From Pseudonocardia sp. (lineage in GTDB: Bacteria > Actinomycetota > Actinomycetes > Mycobacteriales > Pseudonocardiaceae), in contig NZ_JAJCYB010000069.1 in the NCBI RefSeq assembly GCF_029263155.1, positions 1-58,519 on the forward strand: 58,519 bases of DNA, written 5' to 3'. This document shows, one piece after another, positions 17,284 to 25,363 of the stretch. Made by a program: the position numbers and the translations under genes. The number at the start of each line of letters is the position of its first letter. The first letter of the stretch is position 1. The notes below the pieces were generated by a model. That model saw only the letters and a program-made list of their open reading frames with translations. It was not told where the DNA came from and searched no databases.

Positions 17284-17769
17284 GTGGCGTACCCCGACGA
17301 TCTCCTGGTGGACGGCGAGCGGGTCGTCATGCACAAGCATCCGCACGTGAAGATGCTGCTGGCCCCGGTGCTGGTGCTGCTGCTCGTGGTGGCCGTGGGG
17401 ACGTTCCTCGCGGCGCTGGTGCGCGAGCAGCCGTGGGCGCCGTGGGCGTGGCTCGCACTCGCGGTCGGCGGGCTCGCCCTGGCGGTGTGGCTCACGCTCG
17501 TACCGGTGATCCGCTGGCGCACCACGCACTTCGTGGTGACCACGCGCCGGGTGCTGGTCCGCGAGGGCGTCCTGTCGCGCACCGGCATTGACATCCCGAT
17601 GAGCCGCATCAACTCGGTGCAGTTCCGGCACACGGTGCTGGAGCGGTTCCTGGGCTGCGGGACGCTGGTCATCGAGTCCGCCTCCGACGAGCCGCTGGAG
17701 TTCGCCGACATCCCCGACGTCGAGCGGGTGCAGGGGCTGCTCTACCAGGAGGTGGCCGATGAGTCGTGA
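17284..17769 (+). CDS. PH-domain (bPH2/DUF304) membrane protein
   Basis: The 161-aa protein has a conserved N-terminus (VVMHKHPHVKMLLAP), two membrane helices (about residues 22-43 and 50-72), and a cytosolic bPH2/DUF304 domain with RWRTTHFVVTTRRVLVREG and IPMSRINSVQF. It corresponds to Rv3278c, which also follows birA. Function of the family is not established; such proteins are membrane-anchored PH-fold adaptors. TACGGT (17272-17277) lies exactly 6 nt before the GTG, indicating a leaderless start. Its end overlaps the next gene by 11 nt. Confidence 0.85.
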   Translation: MAYPDDLLVDGERVVMHKHPHVKMLLAPVLVLLLVVAVGTFLAALVREQPWAPWAWLALAVGGLALAVWLTLVPVIRWRTTHFVVTTRRVLVREGVLSRTGIDIPMSRINSVQFRHTVLERFLGCGTLVIESASDEPLEFADIPDVERVQGLLYQEVADES

Positions 17770-18691
17770 TCTTCCCATGGTCGTGCCCGCGCCGGGGCTG
17801 CCGGGGCGCGTCACGATCTACGAGGTCGGGGCCCGGGACGGCCTGCAGAACGAGAGCTCCGTGGTGCCGGTCGAGGTGAAGGCGGAGTTCCTGGACCGGC
17901 TCGCCGCCGCCGGGCTGACGACGCTGGAGGCCACCAGCTTCGTGCACCCGAGGTGGGTGCCCCAGCTCGCCGACGCCGCCGACCTGCTGGCGCGGCTGGC
18001 CCGGGTGCCGGGCGTCGACTACCCGGTGCTCGTGCCCAACGAGCGCGGCCTGGACCGGGCGCTGCAGGCCGGTGTCGAGCACGTCGCGGTGTTCGCCAGC
18101 GCCACCGAGTCGTTCGCGCAGCGCAACCTCAACCGCTCCCTCGACGCGCAGTTCGCCATGTTCGACGCCGTGGTCACGCGCGCGCTGGCGGCGGGCCTGC
18201 GGGTGCGCGGGTACGTGTCGATGTGCTTCGGCGACCCGTGGGAGGGGGCGGTCGATCCCGCGCAGGTGGCCGCCGTCGGGCGCCGCCTGGTGGAGATGGG
18301 CTGCCACCAGCTCTCGCTCGGCGACACCATCGGCACCGGCACGCCCGGTCACGTCGACGCCGTCCTGGAGGCGTGCGGGGCCGCGGGTGTGCCGGTGGCA
18401 CGGATCGCCGTGCACTTCCACGACACCTACGGCCAGGCGCTGGCCAACACGCTCGCGGCGCTGCGCCGCGGGGTGGTCACGGTCGACGCCAGTGCGGGCG
18501 GGCTCGGCGGCTGCCCCTACGCGGAGTCGGCCACCGGCAACCTCGCCACCGAGGACCTCGTCTGGATGCTCGACGGCCTCGGCGTCGGCCACGGGGTCGA
18601 CCTCGACGCGCTCGCCGCCACGAGCGCGTGGATGGCCGGGCGGCTGGGCAGGCCGTCGCCGTCACGGGTGGTGCGGGCGCTCACCGGGTAG
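17759..18691 (+). CDS. hydroxymethylglutaryl-CoA lyase family
   Basis: The 310-aa TIM-barrel protein has the HMG-CoA lyase signature: YEVGARDGLQNE (Arg26-Asp27), metal-binding HFHDTYG, and the flexible-loop Cys252 in GGLGGCPYAESATGN. HMG-CoA lyase splits HMG-CoA to acetoacetate and acetyl-CoA in leucine degradation. The neighbourhood (MaoC hydratase, acyl-CoA carboxylase, acyl-CoA dehydrogenase further on) fits acyl-CoA catabolism. The ATG at 17759 overlaps the preceding gene by 11 nt; ATG 17777 is an alternative start. The region 18692-18752 has a short CGGCCG/CGGCC hairpin between the convergent genes. Confidence 0.88.
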   Translation: MSRDLPMVVPAPGLPGRVTIYEVGARDGLQNESSVVPVEVKAEFLDRLAAAGLTTLEATSFVHPRWVPQLADAADLLARLARVPGVDYPVLVPNERGLDRALQAGVEHVAVFASATESFAQRNLNRSLDAQFAMFDAVVTRALAAGLRVRGYVSMCFGDPWEGAVDPAQVAAVGRRLVEMGCHQLSLGDTIGTGTPGHVDAVLEACGAAGVPVARIAVHFHDTYGQALANTLAALRRGVVTVDASAGGLGGCPYAESATGNLATEDLVWMLDGLGVGHGVDLDALAATSAWMAGRLGRPSPSRVVRALTG

Positions 18692-18752
18692 TGGCGCGGC
18701 CCCCGGCCGTTCGGCCCCGCCTCACCCCGCCGCCCGGCGACCGGTGATGTCC

Positions 18753-19229
18753 CTAGGAGCGCGTGCCGAACATCCCGGTGAAGGTGCTGCGGAACACCTC
18801 GTCGGTGCCACGGTGCAGCTGCGCGCGCAGCTTCACCAGGCCCAGACCGGGGCGGCTGCGGGACAGCCGCGCCTCCAGGATCTCCATGCTGGCGCGCAGC
18901 TCGTCGCCGGCGAACACCGGCGCGGGCCAGGCGATGTCCTCCCCGCCCGGCGAGCCGAGCGAGGTCGCGCGGCTGAGCACCTCGTCCACGTAGAGCCGCA
19001 TCCACAGCCCGGCGGTGAACCACCCCGACGCCGCCAGCCCGCCGAACAGCGAGGTGGCCGCGGCGGCCTCGTCGACGTGGAAGGGCTGGGGGTCGAACCG
19101 GCGTGCGAACGCCACCATCTCCTCGCGGTCGACCACGGTCGTGCCGAGCTCGAACACGCGCCCGGGGGTGAGATCCTCGAAGGCGAGCTCGCTGGTGCGG
19201 GCACTCGTACCCGCTCCCGGCCCGGTCAC
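18753..19229 (-). CDS. MaoC-like hotdog dehydratase
   Basis: The 158-aa protein has the MaoC/(R)-hydratase hotdog layout: FEDLTPGRVFELGTTVVDREEMVAFARRFDPQPFHVDE, where Asp and His of the DPQPFHVDE motif are the usual catalytic pair, followed by the ASGWFTAGLWMRL helix. Enzymes of this family hydrate trans-2-enoyl-CoA. It starts at a GTG that overlaps the stop of the GlcG/HbpS-like gene by 4 nt (GTGA), so the two are translationally coupled. The substrate chain length cannot be read. Confidence 0.87.
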   Translation of the reverse strand: MTGPGAGTSARTSELAFEDLTPGRVFELGTTVVDREEMVAFARRFDPQPFHVDEAAAATSLFGGLAASGWFTAGLWMRLYVDEVLSRATSLGSPGGEDIAWPAPVFAGDELRASMEILEARLSRSRPGLGLVKLRAQLHRGTDEVFRSTFTGMFGTRS

Positions 19230-19648
19230 GCCAGTGCCGCGAGACCGGCCTCGGCCACGTCCTGGTCCTGGCTGTAGTGCCCGCCGCTGACGCCGATCGC
19301 GCCGACCACCGCACCGTCGACCTGGATCGGGTACCCGCCGCCGAAGATCACCAGCCGGTCGATGCCGGTCGGGGCGCCGTGGGCGAGCGGCGCATCATCC
19401 TTGATGAAGTCGTGCCAGCCGTGGGTCGGCATGCCGAACCCGACGGCCGTGTACGCCTTGTCCTGGGCCACCTGGGTGGACAGCAGCGCGGCCCCGTCCA
19501 TCCGGGAGAACGCCTTGAGGTTGCCGCCGGTGTCGGCCACGGCGATGCACATCGGCACGCCGATCTCGGCGGCCTTCGCCTCGGCGGCCGCGATCACGCG
19601 GTGCGCGGCGTCGGTGGTGATGGTCGCGACGTTGACGGTGTCGGCCAC
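19226..19648 (-). CDS. heme-binding GlcG/HbpS-family protein
   Basis: The 140-aa protein belongs to the HbpS/GlcG/PduO-C family: AAEAKAAEIGVPMCIAVADTGGNLKAFSRMDGA and the C-terminal GGYPIQVDGAVVGAIGVSGG. These small cytosolic or exported proteins bind heme or cobalamin or act as metabolic accessory proteins. GAAGGAGG precedes the GTG at 19648, which is preferred to the upstream open extension to 19678. The first of two copies of the CTAG-ended repeat begins 36 bp upstream. It is coupled to the MaoC-like gene. Confidence 0.82.
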   Translation of the reverse strand: MADTVNVATITTDAAHRVIAAAEAKAAEIGVPMCIAVADTGGNLKAFSRMDGAALLSTQVAQDKAYTAVGFGMPTHGWHDFIKDDAPLAHGAPTGIDRLVIFGGGYPIQVDGAVVGAIGVSGGHYSQDQDVAEAGLAALA

Positions 19649-19683
19649 GGTGCCTCCTTCGGATTCGCTGTCGATCACGGAGA

Positions 19684-19850
19684 CTAGTGCCGTGTCAAGA
19701 AAGGTTCGGCACCGAACTCGGCGGCCCAGGCGCCCGCAGGCGGCGTTGCCGCCCTGGCGAAGACGCCCGGTATGAGCTGCGGGCGGCGCCTTGCCTGCGA
19801 ACGCCTGGATCCACCGATTCCGGCACCGACCTTCCTTGACACGGCACTAG
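19684..19850. mobile_element. MITE-like element, copy 1 (167 bp)
   Basis: The element starts CTAGTGCCGTGTCAAGAAAG and ends CTTCCTTGACACGGCACTAG: terminal inverted repeats of about 20 bp with one or two mismatches, both ending in CTAG. An internal inverted repeat GCCCGCAG/CTGCGGGC would let the transcript fold into a long hairpin. It encodes no transposase. A second copy lies at 36481-36638, with a 9-bp internal deletion and a few changes in its left end but otherwise identical. The right border CTAG supplies the TAG stop of prfC (19847-19849, minus strand). It looks like a non-autonomous IS derivative or a palindromic repeat with a regulatory role. Confidence 0.8.
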
Positions 19851-21460
19851 CGTTCGACGGCTCCCGCCAGCAGGGGCTCCATCATCAGGTCCGGGTGCTT
19901 GCGGCGGACCGTCTCCATCCGCCACTTGTTGCCGAACACCGCCAGCAGCGCGCCGTCGACGGAGCGGGTGAGGACCTCGACCTCGCTCTCCCTGTCGAGG
20001 ACCTCCGCGCCCTGCGCGTCGGTGAGCCGGGCCACCGAGTACCCGAGCGGCTCCAGCGTGACCGGCGCACGGAACTCGGTCTCCAGCCGGGCGGTGACCA
20101 CCTCGAACTGCAGCGGTCCCACCGCGGCGAGCACCGGGGCCTGGTCGCCGCGACGGTCCGAGCGCAGCACCTGGATGACGCCCTCGCTGTCGAGCTGCTC
20201 GATGCCGCGCCGGAACTGCTTGTAGCGGCCGGCGTCCCGGCCCCGGACGACCGAGAAGTGCTCGGGCGCGAAGCTCGGGATCGTGGGGAACTCCACGGGC
20301 AGGTCGGCGTAGAGCGTGTCGCCGGGGCGCAGTGCGCCCGCGTTGACCAGCCCGACGATGTCGCCGGGGAACGCCTCGTCGAGCGTGCTGCGCTGCTGGC
20401 CGAACACCGCCTGCGCGTACTTCGTCGCGAACGGGCGTCCGGACGCGGCGTGCGTCAACACCATGCCGCGCTCGAAGCGCCCCGAGTTGATGCGCAGGAA
20501 GGCGGTGCGGTCGCGGTGGGAGCGGTCCATCCCGGCCTGCACCTTGAACACCAGCCCGGACAGCGGCGTGTCCAGATCGCGCGGCGTGCCCTGCGCGTCC
20601 GGGCGGGGTGCGGGCGCCGGGGCCAGGTCGACCAGCGCGTCGAGCAGGCGGGCCACCCCCACCTGCTGCAACGCCGCCCCGAACAGCACCGGGGTGGCGA
20701 TGCCGGCGAGGAAGCCGGTCTCGTCGAACTCCGCGCCGATCTCGCGCAGCAACGCCATCTCGCCGTCCACGGTCTCGGCGTAGAGCGGCTCCTGCTCCGT
20801 CGCCGTCGCGGGGTCGAGCACCTCGATGTCGGACCGGGCGCCGCCTGCGCTGCGCGAGTACCGGTAGAGCTCGCCGGTGCCGCACTCGACGATGCCGCGC
20901 AGGTCACCGGCGATCCCGACCGGCCAGGTGATCGGCATCGGCCGCAGCCCGATCGTCTGCTCCACCTCGTCGAGCAGTTCCAGAGCCTCGCGGCCGGGGC
21001 GGTCCCACTTGTTGACGAACGTGAGCACGGGGATCCTGCGGCTGCGGCAGACGTCGAACAGCTTGAGCGTCTGCGCCTCCAGACCCTTCGACGCGTCGAG
21101 CAGCATCACCGCGGCGTCGACGGCGGCGAGCACGCGGTAGGTGTCCTCGGAGAAGTCGCCGTGGCCGGGGGTGTCGAGCAGGTTGATCACGTGGTCGCGG
21201 TAGACGAACTGCAGCACCGCCGAGGTGATCGAGATGCCGCGCGCCTGCTCCATCTCCATCCAGTCGGACGTGACGCCCTTGCGCCCGGCCTTGCCGTGCA
21301 CGGCGCCCGCGGAGTCGATGGCCGACGCGTGCAGCGCGAGCGCCTCGGTGAGCGTCGACTTGCCCGCGTCGGGGTGGCTGATCACGGCGAACGTGCGGCG
21401 GCGTACCGCCTCCGCGGCGATCTGGCCGGTGGCGCGGGGCGGGGAGAGTTGCTCGGTCAT
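19847..21460 (-). CDS. prfC: peptide chain release factor 3
   Basis: The 537-aa translational GTPase has G1 SHPDAGKST, G3 DTPGHGD, G4 NKWD and the RF3-specific segments MEMEQARGISITSAV and WPVG. RF3 recycles RF1/RF2 from the ribosome after peptide release. Length is normal. The stop TAG is contributed by the CTAG border of the MITE-like element, so the very end (GAVER) is set by that insertion. TAGCCT (21470-21475, minus strand) lies 9 nt before the ATG, with no Shine-Dalgarno, suggesting a very short leader. Confidence 0.95.
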   Translation of the reverse strand: MTEQLSPPRATGQIAAEAVRRRTFAVISHPDAGKSTLTEALALHASAIDSAGAVHGKAGRKGVTSDWMEMEQARGISITSAVLQFVYRDHVINLLDTPGHGDFSEDTYRVLAAVDAAVMLLDASKGLEAQTLKLFDVCRSRRIPVLTFVNKWDRPGREALELLDEVEQTIGLRPMPITWPVGIAGDLRGIVECGTGELYRYSRSAGGARSDIEVLDPATATEQEPLYAETVDGEMALLREIGAEFDETGFLAGIATPVLFGAALQQVGVARLLDALVDLAPAPAPRPDAQGTPRDLDTPLSGLVFKVQAGMDRSHRDRTAFLRINSGRFERGMVLTHAASGRPFATKYAQAVFGQQRSTLDEAFPGDIVGLVNAGALRPGDTLYADLPVEFPTIPSFAPEHFSVVRGRDAGRYKQFRRGIEQLDSEGVIQVLRSDRRGDQAPVLAAVGPLQFEVVTARLETEFRAPVTLEPLGYSVARLTDAQGAEVLDRESEVEVLTRSVDGALLAVFGNKWRMETVRRKHPDLMMEPLLAGAVER

Positions 21461-21499
21461 GGTGCCCCCAGGCTACGGCTGCTCGCACGCTTCGCTCGA

Positions 21500-21620
21500 C
21501 ACGGCCGCACGCACGCCCCGACTCGCGCTCCGCGAGACCCCGACTCGCGGGGATCGGGCCCGCCCTGCCCGCGAGTCGGGGTCTGGGTGCGCGCGAGTCG
21601 GGCTGTGCGTGTGCGGGTCG
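21500..21620. repeat. diverged 22-nt repeats of the array at the window start
   Basis: GCGAGTCGGG occurs at 21571 and again at 21593, exactly 22 nt apart, followed by a weaker copy near 21613. To the left, inverted counterparts CCCCGACTCGCG occur around 21517 and 21539. The unit and core match the tandem repeat at 1-198. The array fills the gap between hisN and prfC and is nearly symmetric about a GC-rich centre. Confidence 0.75.
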
Positions 21621-21623
21621 GGA

Positions 21624-22394
21624 TCAGGAGGCCAGGGTCTTCAGAGCCTGCTCGTGCAGGACGCCGTTGGTGGCGATGCCGTCACCGCCCCGGAAGGTGT
21701 CCGCGCCGGCGAGGCTGGTGAGACGACCGCCCGCCTCGGCCAGGATCGGGACCAGCGCGGCGAGGTCCCACGGGCTCGCCCCCGCGTCCACGGCCACGTC
21801 GACGGCGCCCTCGGCGACCAGGCAGTACTGCCAGAAGTCGCCGAACGCGCGGGTCTCCCACACCGCGGTGGCCAGGCGCGTCCAGCTGTCTGCGGTGAAG
21901 CTGCGGAAGTCGGTGGTCGACAGGTACGCGTCCGCCAGGTCGGCCACCGCCGACACCCGGATCCGCCGCGGGGGCGCGCCGGGCGAGTCGGTCGTCCACG
22001 CACCGTGCCCGGTGGCCCCCCACCAGCGTCTGCCCAGCGCCGGGGCGCTCACGACACCGACCGCCGGCGTGCCGTCGACCGTCAGCCCGATCAGCGTCGC
22101 CCACACCGGCAGGCCGCGGGAGAAGTTCTTGGTGCCGTCGATCGGGTCGAGCACCCAGCCCCGGCCGGTGTCGGCGACGTCGCCGCCCTCCTCCTCGCCG
22201 AGCACGGTGTCGTCCGTCCGCTCCGCGCCGTTGGCGGCGCGCAGGGCGGCCTCGGCGGCGGTGTCGGCGTCGGTGACGGGGGTGCGGTCGGGCTTGCGGG
22301 TCACCCGGAGGTCGGCGGCCCGGAAGCGGGGGAGCGTGACGGCGTCGGCGGTGTCGGCGAGGCGCAGCGCGAGGTCCAGATCGGGGGTGCTCAC
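21624..22394 (-). CDS. hisN: histidinol-phosphatase (inositol monophosphatase family)
   Basis: The 256-aa protein has the IMPase metal sites: Glu68 in LGEEEGGD, Asp83 and Asp86 in DPIDGTKNF, and the C-terminal GASPWDLAALVPI. The GDFWQYCLVAEGAVDVAVD segment is typical of the histidinol-phosphatase branch, which dephosphorylates L-histidinol phosphate in actinobacterial histidine synthesis. The frame extends far upstream into the repeat-rich gap, but the GTG at 22394 fits the family N-terminus and length. A fructose- or inositol-phosphatase role is the alternative. Confidence 0.87.
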   Translation of the reverse strand: MSTPDLDLALRLADTADAVTLPRFRAADLRVTRKPDRTPVTDADTAAEAALRAANGAERTDDTVLGEEEGGDVADTGRGWVLDPIDGTKNFSRGLPVWATLIGLTVDGTPAVGVVSAPALGRRWWGATGHGAWTTDSPGAPPRRIRVSAVADLADAYLSTTDFRSFTADSWTRLATAVWETRAFGDFWQYCLVAEGAVDVAVDAGASPWDLAALVPILAEAGGRLTSLAGADTFRGGDGIATNGVLHEQALKTLAS

Positions 22395-22424
22395 GGCCGC
22401 CAAGGATGCCCGGTGTTCGCGACC

Positions 22425-22530
22425 GGCACCGCACCGGCGTCGTGGGCACCGCACCGGCGTCGGGACGTCGGTGCGGCCACCGGGACGTCGGTGCGGCCAC
22501 CGGGACGCCGGTGCGGTCACCAGGACGCCG
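22425..22530. repeat. 20-nt inverted repeat array
   Basis: Two units carrying GCACCGCACCGGCGTCG (near 22425 and 22447) face three 20-nt units in the opposite orientation, GACGTCGGTGCGGCCACCG-type (22464, 22484, 22504), plus a partial one. The array is therefore a tandem repeat that turns around at about 22460. It lies in the 412-bp gap 22395-22806 between hisN and the two-component genes. The rest of that gap shows only a TATGGT -10 at 22795-22800. Confidence 0.75.
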
Positions 22531-22806
22531 GGTGCCCGTGCGACGGCGATGCTGTGGGCGGGCCGGCCACCTGGTGATCGGCAGCTCGGAACGTCGAGAC
22601 GTGCCCCGACCCGGCTCCTGTTCCCATCCGATGATCTCCGGTTGGGGCTGCCGCGGTTGGCTCCGGTCATCCGCGGTGATCGACGATCGGGAATCCGCAG
22701 GCGTGCCATGGCCGGTCGCCGGTGCTGATTCGACCGTGCGGCGCACGCGCCCTCTGCAGGCGGGTTCCGCACCTGAGCTGCGGTACGGGGGCCGTATGGT
22801 GGCAGC

Positions 22807-23463
22807 GTGACCACGGTCCTGCTGGCCGAGGACGATGCCGCCATCGCCGAGCCACTGTCGCGCGCGCTGCACCGGGAGGGCTACGCGGTCGACGTGTCGG
22901 TCGACGGTGACGCCGCGCTCGCCCGTGTCCAGGCCGGGCACGTCGACCTGCTCGTCCTCGACCTGGGCCTGCCCGGCATGGACGGCCTGGAGGTGTGCCG
23001 GCGCGTCCGCCTCGACCACCCCGACCTCCCGGTGCTGATGCTCACCGCCCGCACCGACGAGGTCGACTTCGTCGTGGGCCTGGACGCCGGGGCCGACGAC
23101 TACGTCGGCAAGCCCTTCCGGCTCGCCGAGCTGCTGGCCCGGGTGCGGGCGCTGCTGCGCCGCCGCACCCCCGAGTCGGTCGAGGTGGCGGGGGTGCGGA
23201 TGGAGCTGTCGGGGCGCCGCGTGCTCGTCGACGGCACCGAGGTGGGCCTGGCGAACAAGGAGTTCGAGCTGCTGCGGGTGCTGCTGCTGCGCGCCGGGCA
23301 GGTCGTCACCCGCGAGGAGATCCTGCGCGAGGTGTGGAACGACCCGGAGATGAAGACCTCCAAGACCCTGGACATGCACATGTCCTGGCTGCGCCGCAAG
23401 ATCGGCGGGGAGCGGCGCATCGCGACGGTCCGGGGTGTCGGCTTCCGCTTCAACCATGACTGA
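22807..23463 (+). CDS. OmpR-family response regulator
   Basis: The 218-aa protein has a receiver domain with acidic pocket Glu8-Asp9-Asp10, phospho-acceptor Asp52 (VLDLGLPG), Thr80 and Lys102 (DDYVGKPF). A C-terminal winged-helix DNA-binding domain follows, ending in DMHMSWLRRKIGGERRIATVRGVGFRF. TATGGT (22795-22800) sits 6 nt before the GTG: a leaderless start. The sensor kinase begins 16 bp downstream. Target genes are unknown. Confidence 0.93.
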   Translation: MTTVLLAEDDAAIAEPLSRALHREGYAVDVSVDGDAALARVQAGHVDLLVLDLGLPGMDGLEVCRRVRLDHPDLPVLMLTARTDEVDFVVGLDAGADDYVGKPFRLAELLARVRALLRRRTPESVEVAGVRMELSGRRVLVDGTEVGLANKEFELLRVLLLRAGQVVTREEILREVWNDPEMKTSKTLDMHMSWLRRKIGGERRIATVRGVGFRFNHD

Positions 23464-23479
23464 ACCCGGCGACGGCTAG

Positions 23480-24748
23480 ATGCGCCGTCGCATCCTGCAG
23501 TCGACGCTGCTCGTGGTCGCGCTCACCGCGCTGGTGCTCGGCGGCCCGCTGGCGATCACGACGTGGCAGCTCGTCGACGACTTCGACCGCGCCGAGCTGA
23601 CGTCGCGCCTCGAGCAGGTGGCGGCCCGGCTGGAGGGCCCGGACGCGGTGGTCGACGTCGCGGGTCTGGAGCTCGCCGTGCCGGCCGGGGGACGGCTCGT
23701 GCTGGAGCAGGAGGGCCGGGAACCCCTCGTGATCGGTGTCGACGTCGGGCCCGACCCGGTGGCCGAGACCCTGCCGTTCGGGCCCGGTGGGCTGATCACC
23801 ATCGAGGAGCCCCGCGCGGTCCTGCTCGCCCAGCAGGTGCAGGTGACGCTGGTGGTGCTGCTGCTGATCGTGCTGTCGGTGGCCACCGGCACCGTCGTCG
23901 CGACGCTCACCGCGCGCCGCCTCGCCGAACCGCTGCGCGACGTCGCCGACCGCGCGGCCCGCCTGGGCGCAGGCGACTTCCGCTCCGCCCCCGTCCGGCA
24001 CGGCATCCCCGAACTCGACCGCGTCTCCGAGGTGCTCGACGCCTCCGCCGCCGCGCTCGCGGAGCTGGTGCAGCGCGAGCGCCAGCTCGTCGGCGACGTG
24101 TCCCACCAGCTGCGCAGCCGGCTCACCGCGCTGCAGCTGCGCCTCGACGAGCTCTCGACACATCCCGACCCCAGCGCCCGCACCGAGGCGCTCGCCGCGC
24201 TCGACCAGGCGGAGAAGCTCGCCGCCGTCCTCGACGAGCTGCTGGAGGCGGCCCGGGCGGCCCGGGCGGCGGGGGCCGAACCGCTCGACCTGCGGGTGGG
24301 TCTCGACCAGGTCGCCGAGGAGTGGCGGCCCGCGCTGCGGGCGGCCGGGCGCACGCTCCGGATGCGCGTGCCCGAGGGGCTGCTCGCCCGCGTCACCCCC
24401 GCGCGGATCACCGAGGCCGTCGGCGCCCTGCTCGACAACGCGCTGCGCCACGGCGCCGGTACCGTCACGGTGGCCGCGCGGGCCACGGAGAAGAGCCTGG
24501 TCATCGAGGTCACCGACGCCGGCGAGGGGGTGCCGGAGGAGCTCGTGGCGCACGTCTTCGAGCGTGGCGTGTCCGTCGGCTCCTCCACCGGCATCGGTCT
24601 GGCGCTGGCCCGCGCGCTGGTCGAGGCGGACGGGGGGCGCCTGGAGCTGTCCCGGGCCCGCCCGCCGACGTTCACGATCTTCCTGCCGACCCCGCGCGCC
24701 GAGGACGTGGTGGCCCAGGGCCGCCGCGGCGCCTCGGGGCCGCGCTGA
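23480..24748 (+). CDS. sensor histidine kinase
   Basis: The 422-aa membrane kinase has an N-terminal helix (5-30), an extracytoplasmic region of about 80 residues, a second helix (118-143), a HAMP linker, the H-box His209 in VGDVSHQLRSRLTAL, an N-box DNALRHG, and the G1/G2 boxes DAGEGVPEE and GSSTGIGLALARAL. It pairs with the response regulator immediately upstream. The sensor loop lacks a recognisable ligand domain, so the signal is unknown. The SHQLRxRLTAL form of the H-box is common in actinobacterial OmpR-partner kinases. Confidence 0.92.
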   Translation: MRRRILQSTLLVVALTALVLGGPLAITTWQLVDDFDRAELTSRLEQVAARLEGPDAVVDVAGLELAVPAGGRLVLEQEGREPLVIGVDVGPDPVAETLPFGPGGLITIEEPRAVLLAQQVQVTLVVLLLIVLSVATGTVVATLTARRLAEPLRDVADRAARLGAGDFRSAPVRHGIPELDRVSEVLDASAAALAELVQRERQLVGDVSHQLRSRLTALQLRLDELSTHPDPSARTEALAALDQAEKLAAVLDELLEAARAARAAGAEPLDLRVGLDQVAEEWRPALRAAGRTLRMRVPEGLLARVTPARITEAVGALLDNALRHGAGTVTVAARATEKSLVIEVTDAGEGVPEELVAHVFERGVSVGSSTGIGLALARALVEADGGRLELSRARPPTFTIFLPTPRAEDVVAQGRRGASGPR

Positions 24749-24779
24749 GCGGGTCCCGTCGGCGGCACCGTCGTCCGGG

Positions 24780-25295
24780 CTACTCGGCGCCCGCTGGCAC
24801 CTGGCGCCGCGCGTCCTCGTCGGGGAAGACGAAGCGGCGGAACGCCCACCAGCGGAACGCCATGCCGAGGAGCACGCCGAGGATCTGCCCGCTGACGAAG
24901 TCGGCCACCTCCTGGGAGAACAGGCTCACGTCGGGCACGCTCAGGTGCAGCACGTAGCGGGAGACGGCCAGCGGAGCGGTGTACACGGCCACCCCGATGC
25001 CGCTGACCAGGAAGAACAGCGTGGCCTCGTGGGCGCGCTCGCGTCCGCCCCGGGTACGGAAGGACCACTCCCGGTTGAGCACGTAGGACGCGATCGTGGC
25101 CACCAGCACCGCGATGATCTTCGCGGTGAGTGGTTTCTCGACCAGCACGGTGTTCTTGAGCAGCAGGAACACGGCGGTGTCGATGATCCACGTGGTGCCG
25201 CCGACCATGGCGAACTTCAACAGTTCGCGGTGGCGGATCGCGACGGCGCGGTACGGCTGCGGGATCTGGGCCAGCACCGACTCGACGACGGACAC
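24780..25295 (-). CDS. GtrA-family membrane protein
   Basis: The 171-aa protein has four predicted membrane helices in the GtrA layout (about residues 25-50, 58-78, 92-112, 128-148), with the family segments FAMVGGTTWIIDTAVFLLL and SYVLNREWSF. GtrA proteins are small carriers linked to polyprenyl-phosphate sugars and cell-wall glycan transfer. In M. tuberculosis a gtrA-like gene (Rv3277) also neighbours purK, supporting orthology. The start is GTG; purK is divergent, with 68 bp between. Confidence 0.85.
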   Translation of the reverse strand: MSVVESVLAQIPQPYRAVAIRHRELLKFAMVGGTTWIIDTAVFLLLKNTVLVEKPLTAKIIAVLVATIASYVLNREWSFRTRGGRERAHEATLFFLVSGIGVAVYTAPLAVSRYVLHLSVPDVSLFSQEVADFVSGQILGVLLGMAFRWWAFRRFVFPDEDARRQVPAGAE

Positions 25296-25363
25296 CCGTT
25301 CGATCGTGCCAGACCCGGGCCCTGCGCCCCGGCCCGGGCGGGCGGACGTAGGCTTCGAGCACT

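Noticed and set aside
18700..18720. Strong terminator between HMG-CoA lyase and MaoC genes
   Set aside because: The CGGCCG/CGGCC pairing is short and lacks a tract; too weak to list.
19772..21721. 649-aa plus-strand frame
   Set aside because: Antisense to prfC and the repeat region; low-complexity Val/Arg/Glu/Gln-rich translation typical of shadows in high-GC DNA.
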